From NCBI RefSeq assembly GCF_030864355.1, contig NC_083396.1, positions 2,852,001 through 2,916,000 of the forward strand: a stretch of 64,000 nt of DNA, in the 5' to 3' direction. The notes below the pieces were generated by a model. That model made no database searches, was not told the DNA's origin, and saw only the letters and a list, made by a program, of their open reading frames with translations. Every line of letters begins with the position of its first letter. Within the stretch, counting starts at the first letter, position 1. Positions 23,801-34,783 of the stretch are shown piece after piece. The position numbers and the translations under genes are program-made. The DNA is from Cutaneotrichosporon cavernicola. Its lineage: Eukaryota > Basidiomycota > Tremellomycetes > Trichosporonales > Trichosporonaceae.

Positions 23801-24826
23801 GCCGCCGAGGCCAGATTCAAGGCCGAGCGCGCCTTGATCGCTCGCTTCGACAACGAGGTTAACGATCTCGAGCGGGACATCAAGGCCAAGAAGCAGGAGA
23901 TAACCGACGACGAGCTCTCTCTAAAGAAGCTCGAGCACGACCTGGGCCTGGCGAAGAAGGAGCGTTCGTCGTCGGAGGCGGCCAAGGAGAACCTGGAGAA
24001 GCAGTTCCCCTGGATCCTGGACGAGCAGCAGTTCTTTGGCAAGCCCGGCTCGCCATACGATTTCAACGGCGTCAACCTCGCCCAGGCGCGCGAGCAATGC
24101 CGCGAGCTCGAGACGCAACACAAGGGCATGGGTCGCAAGATCAACACCAAGGTCATGAACATGATCGACAACGTCGAGAAGAAGGAGTCGGGACTGCACA
24201 AGATGATGAGCACGGTGCTCAAGGACAAAGCCAAGATCGAGGCGACGATCGTCGAGCTCGACCACTATAAGCGCGACGCGCTGGCCAAGACGTGGGAGAA
24301 GGTCAACGGTGACTTTGGCCTCATCTTCGCCGAGCTCCTACCCGGCAACTTTGCCAAGCTTCAACCCTCGGAGGGGCAGGACCTGACTGAGGGCCTCGAG
24401 GTCAAGGTCCGTCTCGGGCCCGTTTGGAAGGCGTCTCTCACCGAGCTGTCGGGCGGGCAGCGCTCACTCATCGCTCTCTCCCTCATCATGTCGCTGCTCC
24501 AGTTCAAGCCCGCACCGATGTATATTCTCGACGAGATCGATGCCGCGCTCGACCTACAGCACACGCAGCACATTGGACAGCTGTTCCGCAACCGCTTCAA
24601 GGGGAGCCAGTTTATTGTGGTTTCCCTCAAGGAGGGCCTGTTCACCAACGCCAATGTTCTGTTCCGCACGCGCTTCCGCGATGGTACATCAATCGTAGAG
24701 CGTACCGCCACGCGCTCGGCGTCGGTGTACGACAAGGAGAACGACGAGAGCCAGACCCAGTCCCAGAGTCAGCCGGCACCAAAGCGACGTGGTGGCGGTG
24801 CGAGGGTACCCCTTGTCGTGCGATAG
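20873..24826 (+). CDS. SMC2: Condensin subunit Smc2
   Basis: Model: join(20873..20900, 20938..20973, 21021..21124, 21164..21201, 21239..21350, 21387..21659, 21696..21974, 22011..23378, 23414..24826), 1216 aa. Smc2 pairs with Smc4 in condensin and drives mitotic chromosome compaction. It starts [20 protein letters not shown]; Walker A is [14 protein letters not shown]; the Smc2-specific block [19 protein letters not shown] follows. Two long coiled coils flank a hinge (about residues 520-680, with [19 protein letters not shown] and [12 protein letters not shown]). The C-terminal head has the ABC signature [14 protein letters not shown] and Walker [12 protein letters not shown]. Introns are 35-47 nt; those at 21660-21695 and 21975-22010 are 36 nt and in frame, and without them the coiled coil is continuous. 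There are eight introns, five of them in the first 480 bp. It is convergent with the forkhead gene. Confidence 0.97.
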
Positions 24827-25091
24827 CCACCATATTGAACACTGCTAGTCTTGTAGATCTTGTTGTACAACTACCTGCCGAGCTGTCGTTGTCAAGGTAA
24901 TCTGCCGTCAGACTGGGACCGAACAGCGCCCGAGCCGAGGATGTGAGAGGCGTTCCGAAAGACCCGCGGCTACATGTCCCCGAGAAATGCAGTGCAGCAC
25001 GGCGTCATGACAATGACGATGTGGCGCTGAGGCGCAAAATGCGCACGTACGACGCACAACGCTTAGCAGGCAGTACATTTACAAAAGTCGT

Positions 25092-27296
25092 CTAGGAGCT
25101 CTTCTCGTCAACAAACGGGTCTCCGGCTGTTGCGCTCATCGTTGGTGCGCGGGGGTATGGTGCGATATTGGGGGCGCCATTCGGGGCAAGTGCAGTGGTA
25201 GGATTCCTCTGGCCCTGGGTTTGTGGCGCAAGCGGCGCCAGTGGCTGCGGGGCCATGGGTGCGATGGGCCGCCCAAGAGGCTCGAGCTTGTGCTGTTCAA
25301 GCTTTGGCAATGGTAGGCGCGTCACGGCAGGGCTTGGTGTTGGCCGTGGTGTGGGGCCCGGGAGCGTCGCGACGCTCGGTGCCGGCGACGGGGCGATTTT
25401 GACGCCTGGCGGGACGGGCGTGCCCACTGCTGTGCTGGTCCAACTAGCAGGCCCGCTCTCGGCCTCGGCCTTGGCGCGCTTCGCCTTGGCCTTGCGGCCA
25501 GGTCGCCCCTCATCCGGCACGCCAGGCTGGACCGTCCACCACCCGCCCTTGCCACCCTCGTCGGTGCCGTCTGCCTTGTTTACGCGCACGAACATTTTCC
25601 TGCTGTCAGCGTCACGAAGTTAGGGAGGCGGTTGGATCGGCCGTTGCGCGACCTCAAACTCACTTGAGACTCAGGTTGTGTCTGATGCTGTTCTGCCACC
25701 CGGCTGTCTTCTTCTCATCAAGCGTCTTGAAGAAGGGGAAACGCTCAGCGATGCTGCTATAGATCTGCGCGAGCTGGAGCTTTCTATCGGGCGCGGCCTC
25801 GATCGCGAACCGGATCATCTCGTGATACGGGTACGGCGGCTTGCAGTCGTAGCCTGGGAACTGGCCCTGTGTCGAGGTGGGAAGCTCGTTGACCTTTCGG
25901 CCGGCACCCTTCGGGGCAACTGCCGGGGCAGCTACCTCGCTCACTTGCGAGAGTTGGGAGGTGCTAGACGACCCGCCGCGGGGACCCCACCGTCCCTGGC
26001 CCATTGCGATGAGCTGGGAAGCGTGGCTCTCCTCGCTCGCAAGGGGCGATACGGGGCCGTCTTCTTCTGCCTCTTTGGAGTTGAGAAGTGAGAGGCCAGC
26101 GATCTGGGGCGACGCCGTCCCGCGCACGCTACGCCCGCGGTGCGCGGCGAACGAGAGACCAGCGGCGAAGTCTTGCGTAGTGGACCCACCGGCAATTGTG
26201 CGCCGTCGCTTATGCCCGCCACGCTCCATCTTGGAGGTGGTTAACGGGCTGCCTTCGATGGCCTCCGCAGCCTCGAGCAGTTCTTGCAGGGCGTCGGGGG
26301 TCGACGCGCGCCGCTTCCGGACCCGGCCCGGCGACTGCGAAGCTGGCCGCTTTCTCCATGATCGGTCTACGGACTGGGGTACAGTCGGCGCGTGGGCGGG
26401 AAGAGGGAGGGTGAGCGGCTCGAGGCTGCGCTCCTTGACTCCCGGAGTGCGGGTGACAATCTCGGCAAATTCATCTAGCACACTGCGGGCAGGCGTGTCG
26501 GGCATAGCGCGACGAGTGCTGCTCGAGTCTGGTGACAGGAGCGGCGAGTTTGTAGGACTCCGGCTCTGGCCATTGTCGTTGGCGTCTAGCCTCGGGCGCC
26601 GTTGGATCGGCCGGGTGCGGCCCGGCGTGTCATCGTCCTCTTCTGCGACGTCCCGGCCGATCCATGCCAGGCCACGCATGATCGGCGGTTCCGGTGCCGA
26701 GTGCTGCAGTGGCTCGTCCCATTGTGAGTGAGGGAAGGCGGCGAGGACGGCGCGCTTCAACTCAACCTGGTCGGGTACCCGAGGGAAGCGCTCCTGTAGT
26801 AGCCGCTGGACATGGTTCAGGTTCATCACCGAGGTCACCGGGGTGTGGGGCGGCGGCTGGTGATGGAAGTTTGTGCGGAGCCTGGGTGTTAGGAATGCGG
26901 GACGGAGAGATAAGATACGCACCATGAGATGAGATCGACACTCGCCCCGTTACGCAGGACCATCTTGGGCTCAAATGCGGGCTGGAGTGGTGAAGAGCTG
27001 GCGAGATCGTCACTGGTGGGCACGTTGCCATCGTCGTCCTCCTGGAATAGCCTAGTGCCGGCACGGCCGATACGAGTGCGCTCTGAAGGTGCACACTCCG
27101 ACTGCTGGTACTGACCAGGGCGGTAGGGTGATTGTGGCGGATACGAGTATCGTGAAGGGAGTGCAGGGGGTAGTTGGTGGGTCGGCTCAAAGTTGGGTGG
27201 GAGACGGGGTGAATGCTTTGATGTTGATGGGGAGAGTGAGTCTGGTGTTGGTAAGACTCTTCCGTTCTTGCGTGGTGATGGATGGCGGGATGTCTG
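25092..27296 (-). CDS. Forkhead (winged-helix) transcription factor
   Basis: Certain exons: complement join(25092..25599, 25664..26881) plus an exon ending at 26923. With the ATG at 26961-26963 the protein is 588 aa. The frame stays open upstream to a possible acceptor after 27297, adding about 110 Ser/Pro/Gln-rich codons, so the true start is unresolved; the outer limit is given here. The forkhead domain lies near the middle to C-terminal half: [32 protein letters not shown], then the recognition helix [19 protein letters not shown] and GGWWTVQPG. The intron 25600-25663 falls inside the domain and rebuilds 'SLKKMF'. The domain is followed by a basic [12 protein letters not shown] segment and a Pro-rich tail. 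No FHA domain is seen, so it is not a typical Fkh1/Fkh2; an Hcm1-like or lineage-specific factor is possible. Targets are unknown. Confidence 0.88.
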
Positions 27297-28829
27297 TAAT
27301 AGGTAGCAAGGGGAAGGAGTGAGAGTTGAAATGAAAGTGATAGGATAATGTCGTGTCGTTGATGAGCAAGGAGTGACAATAGTTGGAGTGGTGGTAATAG
27401 GAGGAGAACGGGAGGCCGAAGAGGGTTCCTGGTGTCAGCTTGCGGCGTAAAGTGTTGCCAAATAAAGGGTCCAGACTTGCCTGGGTCGATGGGCCAGATG
27501 CCAGAGCTGCAACATCGTCTCCGGGGGTCCGCGGTGCACCAGACTGCATGCGTTAGTATTCTGAATGGTGTCGATGATAATTGGAGATGCAAGAGGTGGT
27601 TTTGGTGCATGGTAGTGAATGGATGTGCATCGTGAGGGGTTGGTTGTTGGTTTGTTGGTGTCTGTGTGCGGTTGGTGGATGGGATCCCCCATTGGGCGAA
27701 AACAACAACAGGGGTGTGACCCACGTCCGCCGGCCGACACCGTCCCACCCACAACCCTTTGATAGTTTGCACGCCGCATGCTACATTGCAGAGGAGCATA
27801 CCGGTCGTGCATAGCGATGCGGGAGAGAAAGACTCACTCGGCTACTGGCTCGGAGGTCGACCATGGTACGCCCGGCTCGGGGCCGACGGGCAGGGGTTAT
27901 CGGTGTGTCGTCGAGAATGGCGGGCAGTTGATGGGCCAAGAGCGAGTTCGCTCTCCGGCTAAGGCTGTGGAGAAGAAGAGGTGTATGGAGGGGTGTGTTT
28001 TTACCGCGATGCAGAGGCGACCTGGGGTCGGGCTTTGTGGCTGGGCAAAAGGGGCAATGGGGTGTGTATTTTGGCGGGGAGAGTGAGTAAGGGGGTTGTT
28101 GTTGAAGTGGTAGAGATTATGGGAGGTGGATGAATTGATTTGTTGATACCTTGATGCCTTGATGCCTTGATGTCTAGATGTCTTGAGGAAGGGTTTTGTG
28201 TTGTTGTGGATGTTGAGATGAAGAGAGGATAGAATAGTATGTAAGATGGAGAGCTGACTGACCATCCATCCACCTACTGGACTGAACTACTATTAGAGTG
28301 ACCGGTATTAAGTCAACAACTCGTTTCTCCCCCCTTCCCCCTTTGGATTATTGAATCTAGGCCTGCATACTTGAACTTGGCTACACCTACCCCACTCATC
28401 AACAAACGGTGGCTAATTCCTTATCACTTGACGTGGATTTAGACCTACATCCCTTTCCACGCGGTTCCTTCGCTTAAACCCCCCTCCACTCCGCAACCCA
28501 TTCATCCCGACCCTCCCATCCCCCAAGAATCCATCCATGCGTCGTCATCATCTTGGAAAATGTACCACTCAATGCGCATAGGGATACATGGGAATTGCGC
28601 AGCCTCATCTACGGCCGCCAGCTAATACAGATGAATGGAGGAGGAGGTGTCTTAGGTGGAAAGTGAGGCGGCTAGGTACGCGGTTGTGAAGCTCAAGCTT
28701 CGTTATGCAACAACAACAAACGCCACGGACGGCGTTGCCAAAACAAACCACCGAGATAAGCAATGACACGAATATCCAGCTTGGCTAGGGCTCCGGCACT
28801 GCCATTGTTGCAATGCCCGACAAACGCAT
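27297..28829. other. Upstream region of the forkhead gene
   Basis: About 1.5 kb without a supported gene. On the minus strand it is rich in C, A and T with many short open frames, as expected for a long 5' leader, and may hold the first exon(s) of the forkhead gene: a short frame beginning MQSGAPRTPGDDVAAL at 27549 is a candidate. A short direct repeat (CCTTGATG in several copies) lies at about 28147-28172. The 3' side also contains the TFIIE-beta terminator region. Confidence 0.45.
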
Positions 28830-30049
28830 CTACGACGGTGCCTCGTAGTCCTTGCCAAAGTCGATGCCCTGGGATCAGCAGCGTCCGCACAGTGGCACTC
28901 ACGAGGTCCTTCATATGCGTGTTGGTGAGCTTGAGAGCGCGGCGACCGCGCTTCTTCTTCTTGGGCTCCGGCTTCTTCGTTTCCTTGGCCGGACCCTGTG
29001 CCGATGTACTCGACTTGAGGTCCTCTGTATGCGAGAATCATGTCCAAAGCAGGGGTGAGTGAGCACAAGGTATAGATGAAATGGAGGATGACAAAAGAAT
29101 GATGGCGCAGTGATAAGATAGCGAGTGATCAGCACTGCGTATCGCGCCCCAATTTCACACTCACGCTCTTCGAGCAGCTTGGCAACATTATCCGTCTCGG
29201 CGATCTTCACGTCCGCCCATGCAAAGACGATTTCTGCTGTTAGCTTAACTCGGACTGGGCAGCTCACCATCCTCGACACGCGGCGTCGCGCGCCCGTTCT
29301 CGCGGATCGAGTCGTAGAAGATTGTCTTCCAGCGCTCTGGGCCACCCGCGTTCAGCTTCTCTCCGAACCCGTTCTCGCGCCCGAGCGGAGGCAGGGGGGC
29401 GTCCTTGAGACGGCCGGTGAGTGAGCGGAGGATCATGATACTGCCGTCCTTTTCGAGCTCGTCCATGTATTGCGGGAGCTCTGTCCCGGGCATGAGCTCC
29501 TTCATGTCCTTGTACAGGAGAGGCGCAGTCGGACGCGAGTGTAGGCGGATGTGGCGGCGCAGGTCCTGCTGCGTGCGGAGGACAATCTCGGGCTGGTGTG
29601 AGTGAGTATAAGGGGGGAAAGCAAGTGGGCCAGATAGAACACAATGAGACACGCAAGAGCGCGAGAACAGCACGTAGTGAGGGGACGATGAGTGTACCTT
29701 GTACTGGCTCGAGGACTCAAACCCAAGATCCAGGCAGGCAGAGTCCGCAGAACGGTAAGGCATCCCTCACGCCCTTCCTCCTCTCTCAACCAAACCCACC
29801 TCATACATGAATACCTGGTTCGTTTCGTTAAACTTGACGCGCTCCTGTTTCTTGAGGAGGTCGAGGACATGCCCAACATCGACCCCAGGGTTGTGTTCCT
29901 GCACATGGAAGAACGCGTCCTGGTACGGCATCGAGATCCTGTCCTAGTCGTCAGCTAGTCCCTTATCAGACTACCTTGAGGTAATCACGCAGCTCGAGGA
30001 CGACAACACGGGGGTCGATGTATGACGGCGGTGCGGACGCGAACGACAT
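28830..30049 (-). CDS. TFA2: Transcription initiation factor IIE subunit beta
   Basis: Model: complement join(28830..28868, 28903..29024, 29165..29233, 29268..29592, 29800..29943, 29975..30049), 257 aa. TFIIE-beta binds TFIIE-alpha, RNA polymerase II and promoter DNA and helps recruit TFIIH. The first winged helix is seen as DVGHVLDLLKKQERVKFNET followed by VFMYEPEIVLRTQQDLRRHI, matching the family's '..N.V.F....F.YKP...IR...L'. Then come ELPQYMDELEKDGSIMILRS and ERWKTIFYD (second winged helix), and a basic C-terminus PKKKKRGRRALKLTNTHMKDL, the TFIIE-beta 'TNTH' tail. Introns are 31, 207, 34, 140 and 34 nt; the 31-nt one (29944-29974) ends CTGACGACTAG. All phases fit. It is shorter than human TFIIE-beta (291 aa). 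Confidence 0.86.
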
Positions 30050-30174
30050 CGTGCCTTGAGTCAGTGCGGCGCTCTCCTTCCTCCTTCTCCATCTGTTCTT
30101 CACTACCCCTCAGAGGTGCTCAGGAGGTGCGCGCACGAATCCGCTAACACAGACAACTGGACAACAATCTCATT

Positions 30175-30658
30175 ATGTCGGCTCTGTATCCAGAACGCCG
30201 TCCCCACGTCCATCCCTTCACTCCTTCGCCACCGGGCACTGAACAGCTCAACCCACCCCTGAGGCGCTTAATGTCCGACCCCTCGGCCTTGACGCCAACG
30301 CTGGCGCCGCGGCTGCCAGGGGCAGGCGACATCGACCCGTACGGCGATTTGCGCTTTAACATTGAATCTTCGGGCGGTTGGCGAGGAGGGTGTGATTTCG
30401 AGTCTTGTTGTGTGCTAGTTGTCCCTCCCAACCTCCAAAGGCCATCTGAGTCGAGATGAGATCGGAGGCATTTCATCACGTGGCTTCACTTCGGAGATGG
30501 GAGATCTCCGCGGGAAGCCACCGTGGGAAGGCCCGGGATTAACACCCGTCGCGATAGCATCTCTTGCAATCATGTTGGACATTGCCGTGTATTCTACTCA
30601 AGACAACAGCGTATTCCGAGTCCTCCTACCGCGCCCACGCAGAGGACAATGGATCTGA
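30175..30658 (+). CDS. Possible small unrecognised protein gene (two overlapping frames)
   Basis: Two + strand frames lie in the gap between TFIIE-beta and the dioxygenase gene. The first (30175-30459) starts MSALYPERRPHVHPF and has MSDPSALTPTLAPRL and DIDPYGDLRFNIE; the second (to 30658) reads GKPPWEGPGLTPVAIASLAI and VYSTQDNSVFRVLL. Together they could be one short protein joined by an intron between about 30390 and 30450, but I could not find a splice pair with a good branch site. No family recognised. It may instead be promoter or leader sequence. Confidence 0.25.
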
Positions 30659-30888
30659 CGGAGTTTGAAGGCGCTTGCCGGGAGCACAAACTAACTTGCA
30701 GCTCCGCCCGTATGGTGTAAGGTGCGGGATTGTACGTCACCCCGCGGGGATCAATATCCGGGGATTTGGGCCGACATACAACGTCGCCGCGGAGGCTTGT
30801 ATGCTGTATCTCGCCACCATGCGTCGATGACTGATATAACTACAGCACAACTGAGTTGAGATGAAGTCCCACTAACTCCCCATCCACA

Positions 30889-32241
30889 ATGACTGCCTTC
30901 ATCTCCAAGGACGAGCTGCGTGCGCGCTTCTGCACCGCCCTCAGCGTCATGTACCGCACCGAGGTGCCGCTGTATGGCGACCTGATCGAGCTGGTTGACG
31001 ATGTCAATGCCACTTTTCCTGGTACCCCAGAGGGTACGTCCATTCTTTGATAAGTGCTAACGACAGACCGCCTCAAGGTCGAGCGCCACGGCGCGATCCG
31101 CCTGGGCAAGCCCGACGAGCTGCAGATGATCGCCCGCCTCTTCAACCAGATGGGCATGGAGCCTGTTGGGTACTACGACCTCGCTCCCTCGGGCGTGCCG
31201 GTGCACTCGACTGCTTTCCGCCCTACGACTGAGGAAGCGCTCGCCATCAACCCCTTCCGCGTGTTCACGTCGCTTCTCCTGCCCGAGCTGCTTCCCCCCT
31301 CCCTCCGTGCCGAGGTTGAGGCTACCCTGGCCAAGCGGGACATCTTCCACATCCGCGTGCGCGAAATTGTTGCCCAGGCCGAGGTCGAGGGCGGTGTGCA
31401 TATGGAGGAGGCGGACGAGCTCGTCGCCCGCGCCCTCGAGACGTTCAAGTGGCACGACGCTGCCGCCGTCCCCCGCGACGTGTACGACCGGATGCACGCT
31501 GCGCACCCCCTTGTGGCCGACATTGCCGCCTTCAAGGGTCCTCACATCAACCACCTCACTCCTCGTGTTCTCGACATTGACGCGGCGCAGGCTGGCATGA
31601 GTGCGCGCGGCATCACTCCCAAGCAGATCATCGAGGGCCCGCCTAAGCGCAAGTGCGAGATCCTCCTCCGCCAGACCTCGTTCCAGGCCCTCACCGAGCC
31701 TATCAAGTTTGCTGGTGGTGAGCGCGCCGGCTCGCACCGTGCGCGTTTCGGCGAGATCGAGCAGCGTGGTTGTGCCCTCACCAAGAAGGGCCACAACCTC
31801 TACCTTCAGCTTCTCGCTACTGTTCCCCCCTCGATCAACAACGAGGAACACCAGGCTGCCCTCGCTGCGGCGTTCCAGTCCTTCCCGGACACCTACGAGG
31901 AGATGTTCGCCCAGGGTCTCGGATACTTTGAGTTCTCGCTCGCTGGCGCCGTCCCAACTTCCACGAAGAGCCTCGAGGACCTCGTCAAGGCCGGCGTAGT
32001 CAAGCTCTCGCCCGTCACGTATGAGGACTTCCTCCCGGCCTCGGCTGCCGGCATCTTCCAGTCCAACCTCGACGAGCACAACCGCTCGCGCGGAGGATCG
32101 CCTTCCGCCCCGGGGTGGACCAGGGAAAAGTTCGCCGCCCTCCTCCCCGTCGACATGCGCGACAGCTTTGAGCTTCACGAGGGTATCCAGAAGCGCAGCC
32201 TCGAGGCCCTCGAGGCCAAGCTCGGTTTCTCTCTCGAGTAG
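30889..32241 (+). CDS. DUF1338 2-oxoadipate dioxygenase/decarboxylase (HglS/YdcJ family)
   Basis: Model: join(30889..31033, 31067..32241), 439 aa. HglS-family enzymes are Fe(II)-dependent and convert 2-oxoadipate to D-2-hydroxyglutarate in D-lysine breakdown of bacteria; homologs occur in fungi and plants. Visible signatures: the first metal-ligand block VERHGAIRLG, with His followed four residues later by Arg as in the characterised enzyme, GSHRARFGEIEQRG with the second His and following acidic residues, and the family's YEDFLPASAAGIFQSNL near the C-terminus. The 33-nt intron (donor GTACGT, acceptor CGACAG) joins PGTPE to DRLKVERHG. There is no targeting signal that I can see. The substrate in fungi is inferred from the bacterial enzyme. 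It is co-oriented with the MFS transporter that follows 680 bp later, but there is no other evidence linking them. Confidence 0.88.
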
Positions 32242-32921
32242 ATAGATTTCTTGTTTGTATAATGGGATGGATGTTGTGTCAGCGTCGTCGCGCACTTCAG
32301 GCTAGCGGATCCTCAATCTCTTGACCAATATTGGGCATGTAGTCTGACGCCACAGGACCTCTTGGAACTGTTGATATCGTCCCGAGCTCTGGACCAGCTC
32401 TGCAACTTGACGTCGCCATCAGTACACCTTCAGTACCCCACAACGAAATCGTCAGACCGATCGTCTTTGGAACTCGGAGGATTGAAGAAGCGGGATCCGA
32501 TGAGGACCCGATGACGCAGGCCGTCGCCCCTCCGTCGCGCCAATCTGATAAGATCGTGTCACCTTCGATAAGTCATCTGCCACACTCCGAGCAGTCAACG
32601 AAATTGAGCTGCTGACGCTGTATTCACATGACAATTGACTCATCACCGCGAGTCGGAAGCGCCGACCAATGCGGCTTGTCTTCCGTGCCTTTTTTCCGTG
32701 GCTATAGATTTCGCCGCACGCCTCTAGGGCCCGCACCCATCGCTCAGTTCCCAGAGTCCACAGCCCCCAAGCTCGGCTCAACCGAGTAACTGGCCCCGCA
32801 AGACCCCGCAAACAGTGCGGGGTTCTGCGTTCTTCTCCGACGCCGCGGCCCGAGCCCGAGTAAGATGAACAATCAGTGTGATGGCGAATGTTACTGTTAC
32901 TGTACACTCTCTGAAATCAAC
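32242..32921. other. Intergenic region before the MFS transporter
   Basis: About 680 nt. An in-frame ATG at 32865 would add 19 Cys-rich residues to the transporter. I preferred 32922 because the upstream segment (CDGECYCYC) is unlike family N-termini. No other feature seen. Confidence 0.5.
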
Positions 32922-34783
32922 ATGGATGACGGAGGACAACGCAGCCATCCAAGCACGAGCGAGCTAAGCCCGCAGGGAACGGCACTGCACCGCACCACCT
33001 CGCCAGGCATTGCTGCGATGAGCGCAGATGGCGCGGGCGGAGCTGGTGTGAGCCCCGAGCTCGCCACGGCCGAGGCGGAACGTATCGCCTCTCGGCTCTC
33101 TGGCAAATCCTCTCTCCCACCGCCTCCCCACCACCCAGCCCTCAGCATGGCGCGCACGATCGGTATCATCACCGTCGCGACCGCAGCCATGTCCCTCTCC
33201 GGCGCGGGTACAATGAGTTTGAGTATCGCCCTTCCCGTCATCATGAAGGACTTGGCGGTCCCGGAATCGCAGTTGCAGTGGATCTCGTCGGCGTTTGCAT
33301 TAACGAACGGGTGTTTCCTCCTCCTTGCCGGGCGACTGGCGGACGTCTACGGCCGCAAGATGTTGTTCGTGGTCGGCATCACTTGGAACGCACTGTGGAA
33401 CCTCGTGGGCGGTTGGATGCAGACCACCGCTGGACTGGTGGTAACGCGCGCGCTCGCTGGTATCGGGAGCGCTGCCTGCATCCCGGCCGGTATTGGGATT
33501 ATCGCGGCTACGTTTAGTGGGCGCACGAGGAGTAGTGCGTTCGCAGCGTTCTCGGCTGGCGGACCTATTGGTGGCGGGCTGGGGTTGATTGTCGGCGGCC
33601 TGTTGACAGCGTATACGAACACGAGCTGGCGCGCCGCGCTGTGGTGTTTCGGTGGGGTTGCGTTCGCCGTTGCCATTGCCGGGTACTTTGTCATCATCCC
33701 CGATCGGAACTTGGACAAGGATAAGCGCATCGACTGGATCGGGGCCGGGATCATCACGGTCGGCCTGGTGTTGCTCATGTTCAGCATCTCGCATGCGGAG
33801 AGCACGGCCAGGGGATGGAAGACGGGATGTGAGTGACCCGCCCCTAAAGGCTGACAACAGACATTATCGCTCTGCTTATCATCTCGGTATTCATGATCGC
33901 GGCCTTCTTCGCATGGGAGCACTACGTTGAGACGCATACGACGAGGCCACCCCTCATGAGTCTTGGATTGTGGACGCGCTCACGCGGCAAGCTCGCAGCG
34001 ACGTATCTCGTCGGCGGGATCTGCTGGATGGGCTTTACGAGCATGTTCTTCAACGCAACTCTCTTCTACCAGCGGGTCCAGATGACGGGTATCATTGGCG
34101 CCATGCTCCGCTTCGTTCCTTGCTGCGTCTCGGGGTTGCTGTGTAATGTCATCGTGGCTAAGATCATCCACCTGGTTCCCGGCCAGACGTTAATCTGTAT
34201 CGGCATCGCGGCGACGGGACTCGCCAACGTCTTCTTTGCAATCGCACCACGGGATGCCGTCTACTGGGGTCTTCCGTAAGCCAAACCCTCTGATCCAACT
34301 GACGGCAGGTTCAATGCCATGTGGATGGTGGTCGTCGGCGCCGACTTCCTCATGGCTGTGGGATCCGTCTTCGTCTCAACCCTCGCCCTGCCCGAGGAAC
34401 AGAGTGTTGCGGGCGCCGTGTTCCAAACACTCGTACAGCTCGGTGGAGCGCTAGGCCTTGCGTTTGTTGGTGTGGTCCAGACCTCCATTGTGCGCAAGGA
34501 ACAAGCTAAGGGCGTGGACCCCGTCACGGCCCTCCTCCACGGCTTGCGAGGCGCGTTCTGGTTCGGCGCAGCGGCGGCGTTTACTGCTGGACTGATTGCC
34601 CTCGTGGTGCTCCGCGGGATGGGGACGTATGGCGCGAAGGCGAAGAGCAAGAAGGCTGTGAGCGAGAGCGGGAGCGGAAGTGAGGAGAAGAGCGAGGAGG
34701 AGGTAGGCGAGGACGCGCCGGAGAAGAGCGAGGAGGAGGTAGGCGAGGACGCGCCGGAGAAGAGAGGCGCGGACAAGGTTTAG
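32922..34783 (+). CDS. MFS drug exporter, DHA2-like (14 membrane helices)
   Basis: Model: join(32922..33828, 33861..34275, 34309..34783), 598 aa. It is a proton-coupled plasma-membrane exporter of the major facilitator superfamily. After about 85 hydrophilic residues come the helices: ITVATAAMSLSGAGTMSLSI, then QLQWISSAFALTNGCFLL, motif A GRLADVYGRKMLFVVG, helix 4 and the motif-C-like GGPIGGGLGLIVGGLL, typical of DHA antiporters, followed by further helices to LIALVVLRGMG. The spacing and the late helix FNAMWMVVVGADFLMAVGSV suit 12-14 helices. The substrate cannot be predicted. Introns are 32 and 33 nt; the second splits the Pro codon in GLPFNAM. The cytosolic tail is strongly acidic and contains two perfect copies of EKSEEEVGEDAP (36-bp tandem repeat). 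Confidence 0.9.
34687..34763 (+). repeat. 36-bp tandem repeat in the transporter's acidic tail
   Basis: Two identical, adjacent in-frame copies encode EKSEEEVGEDAP each, followed by the start of a third (EK). Identity at the DNA level, including silent positions, points to recent duplication. It lies in a disordered tail where length change should be harmless. Confidence 0.85.
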
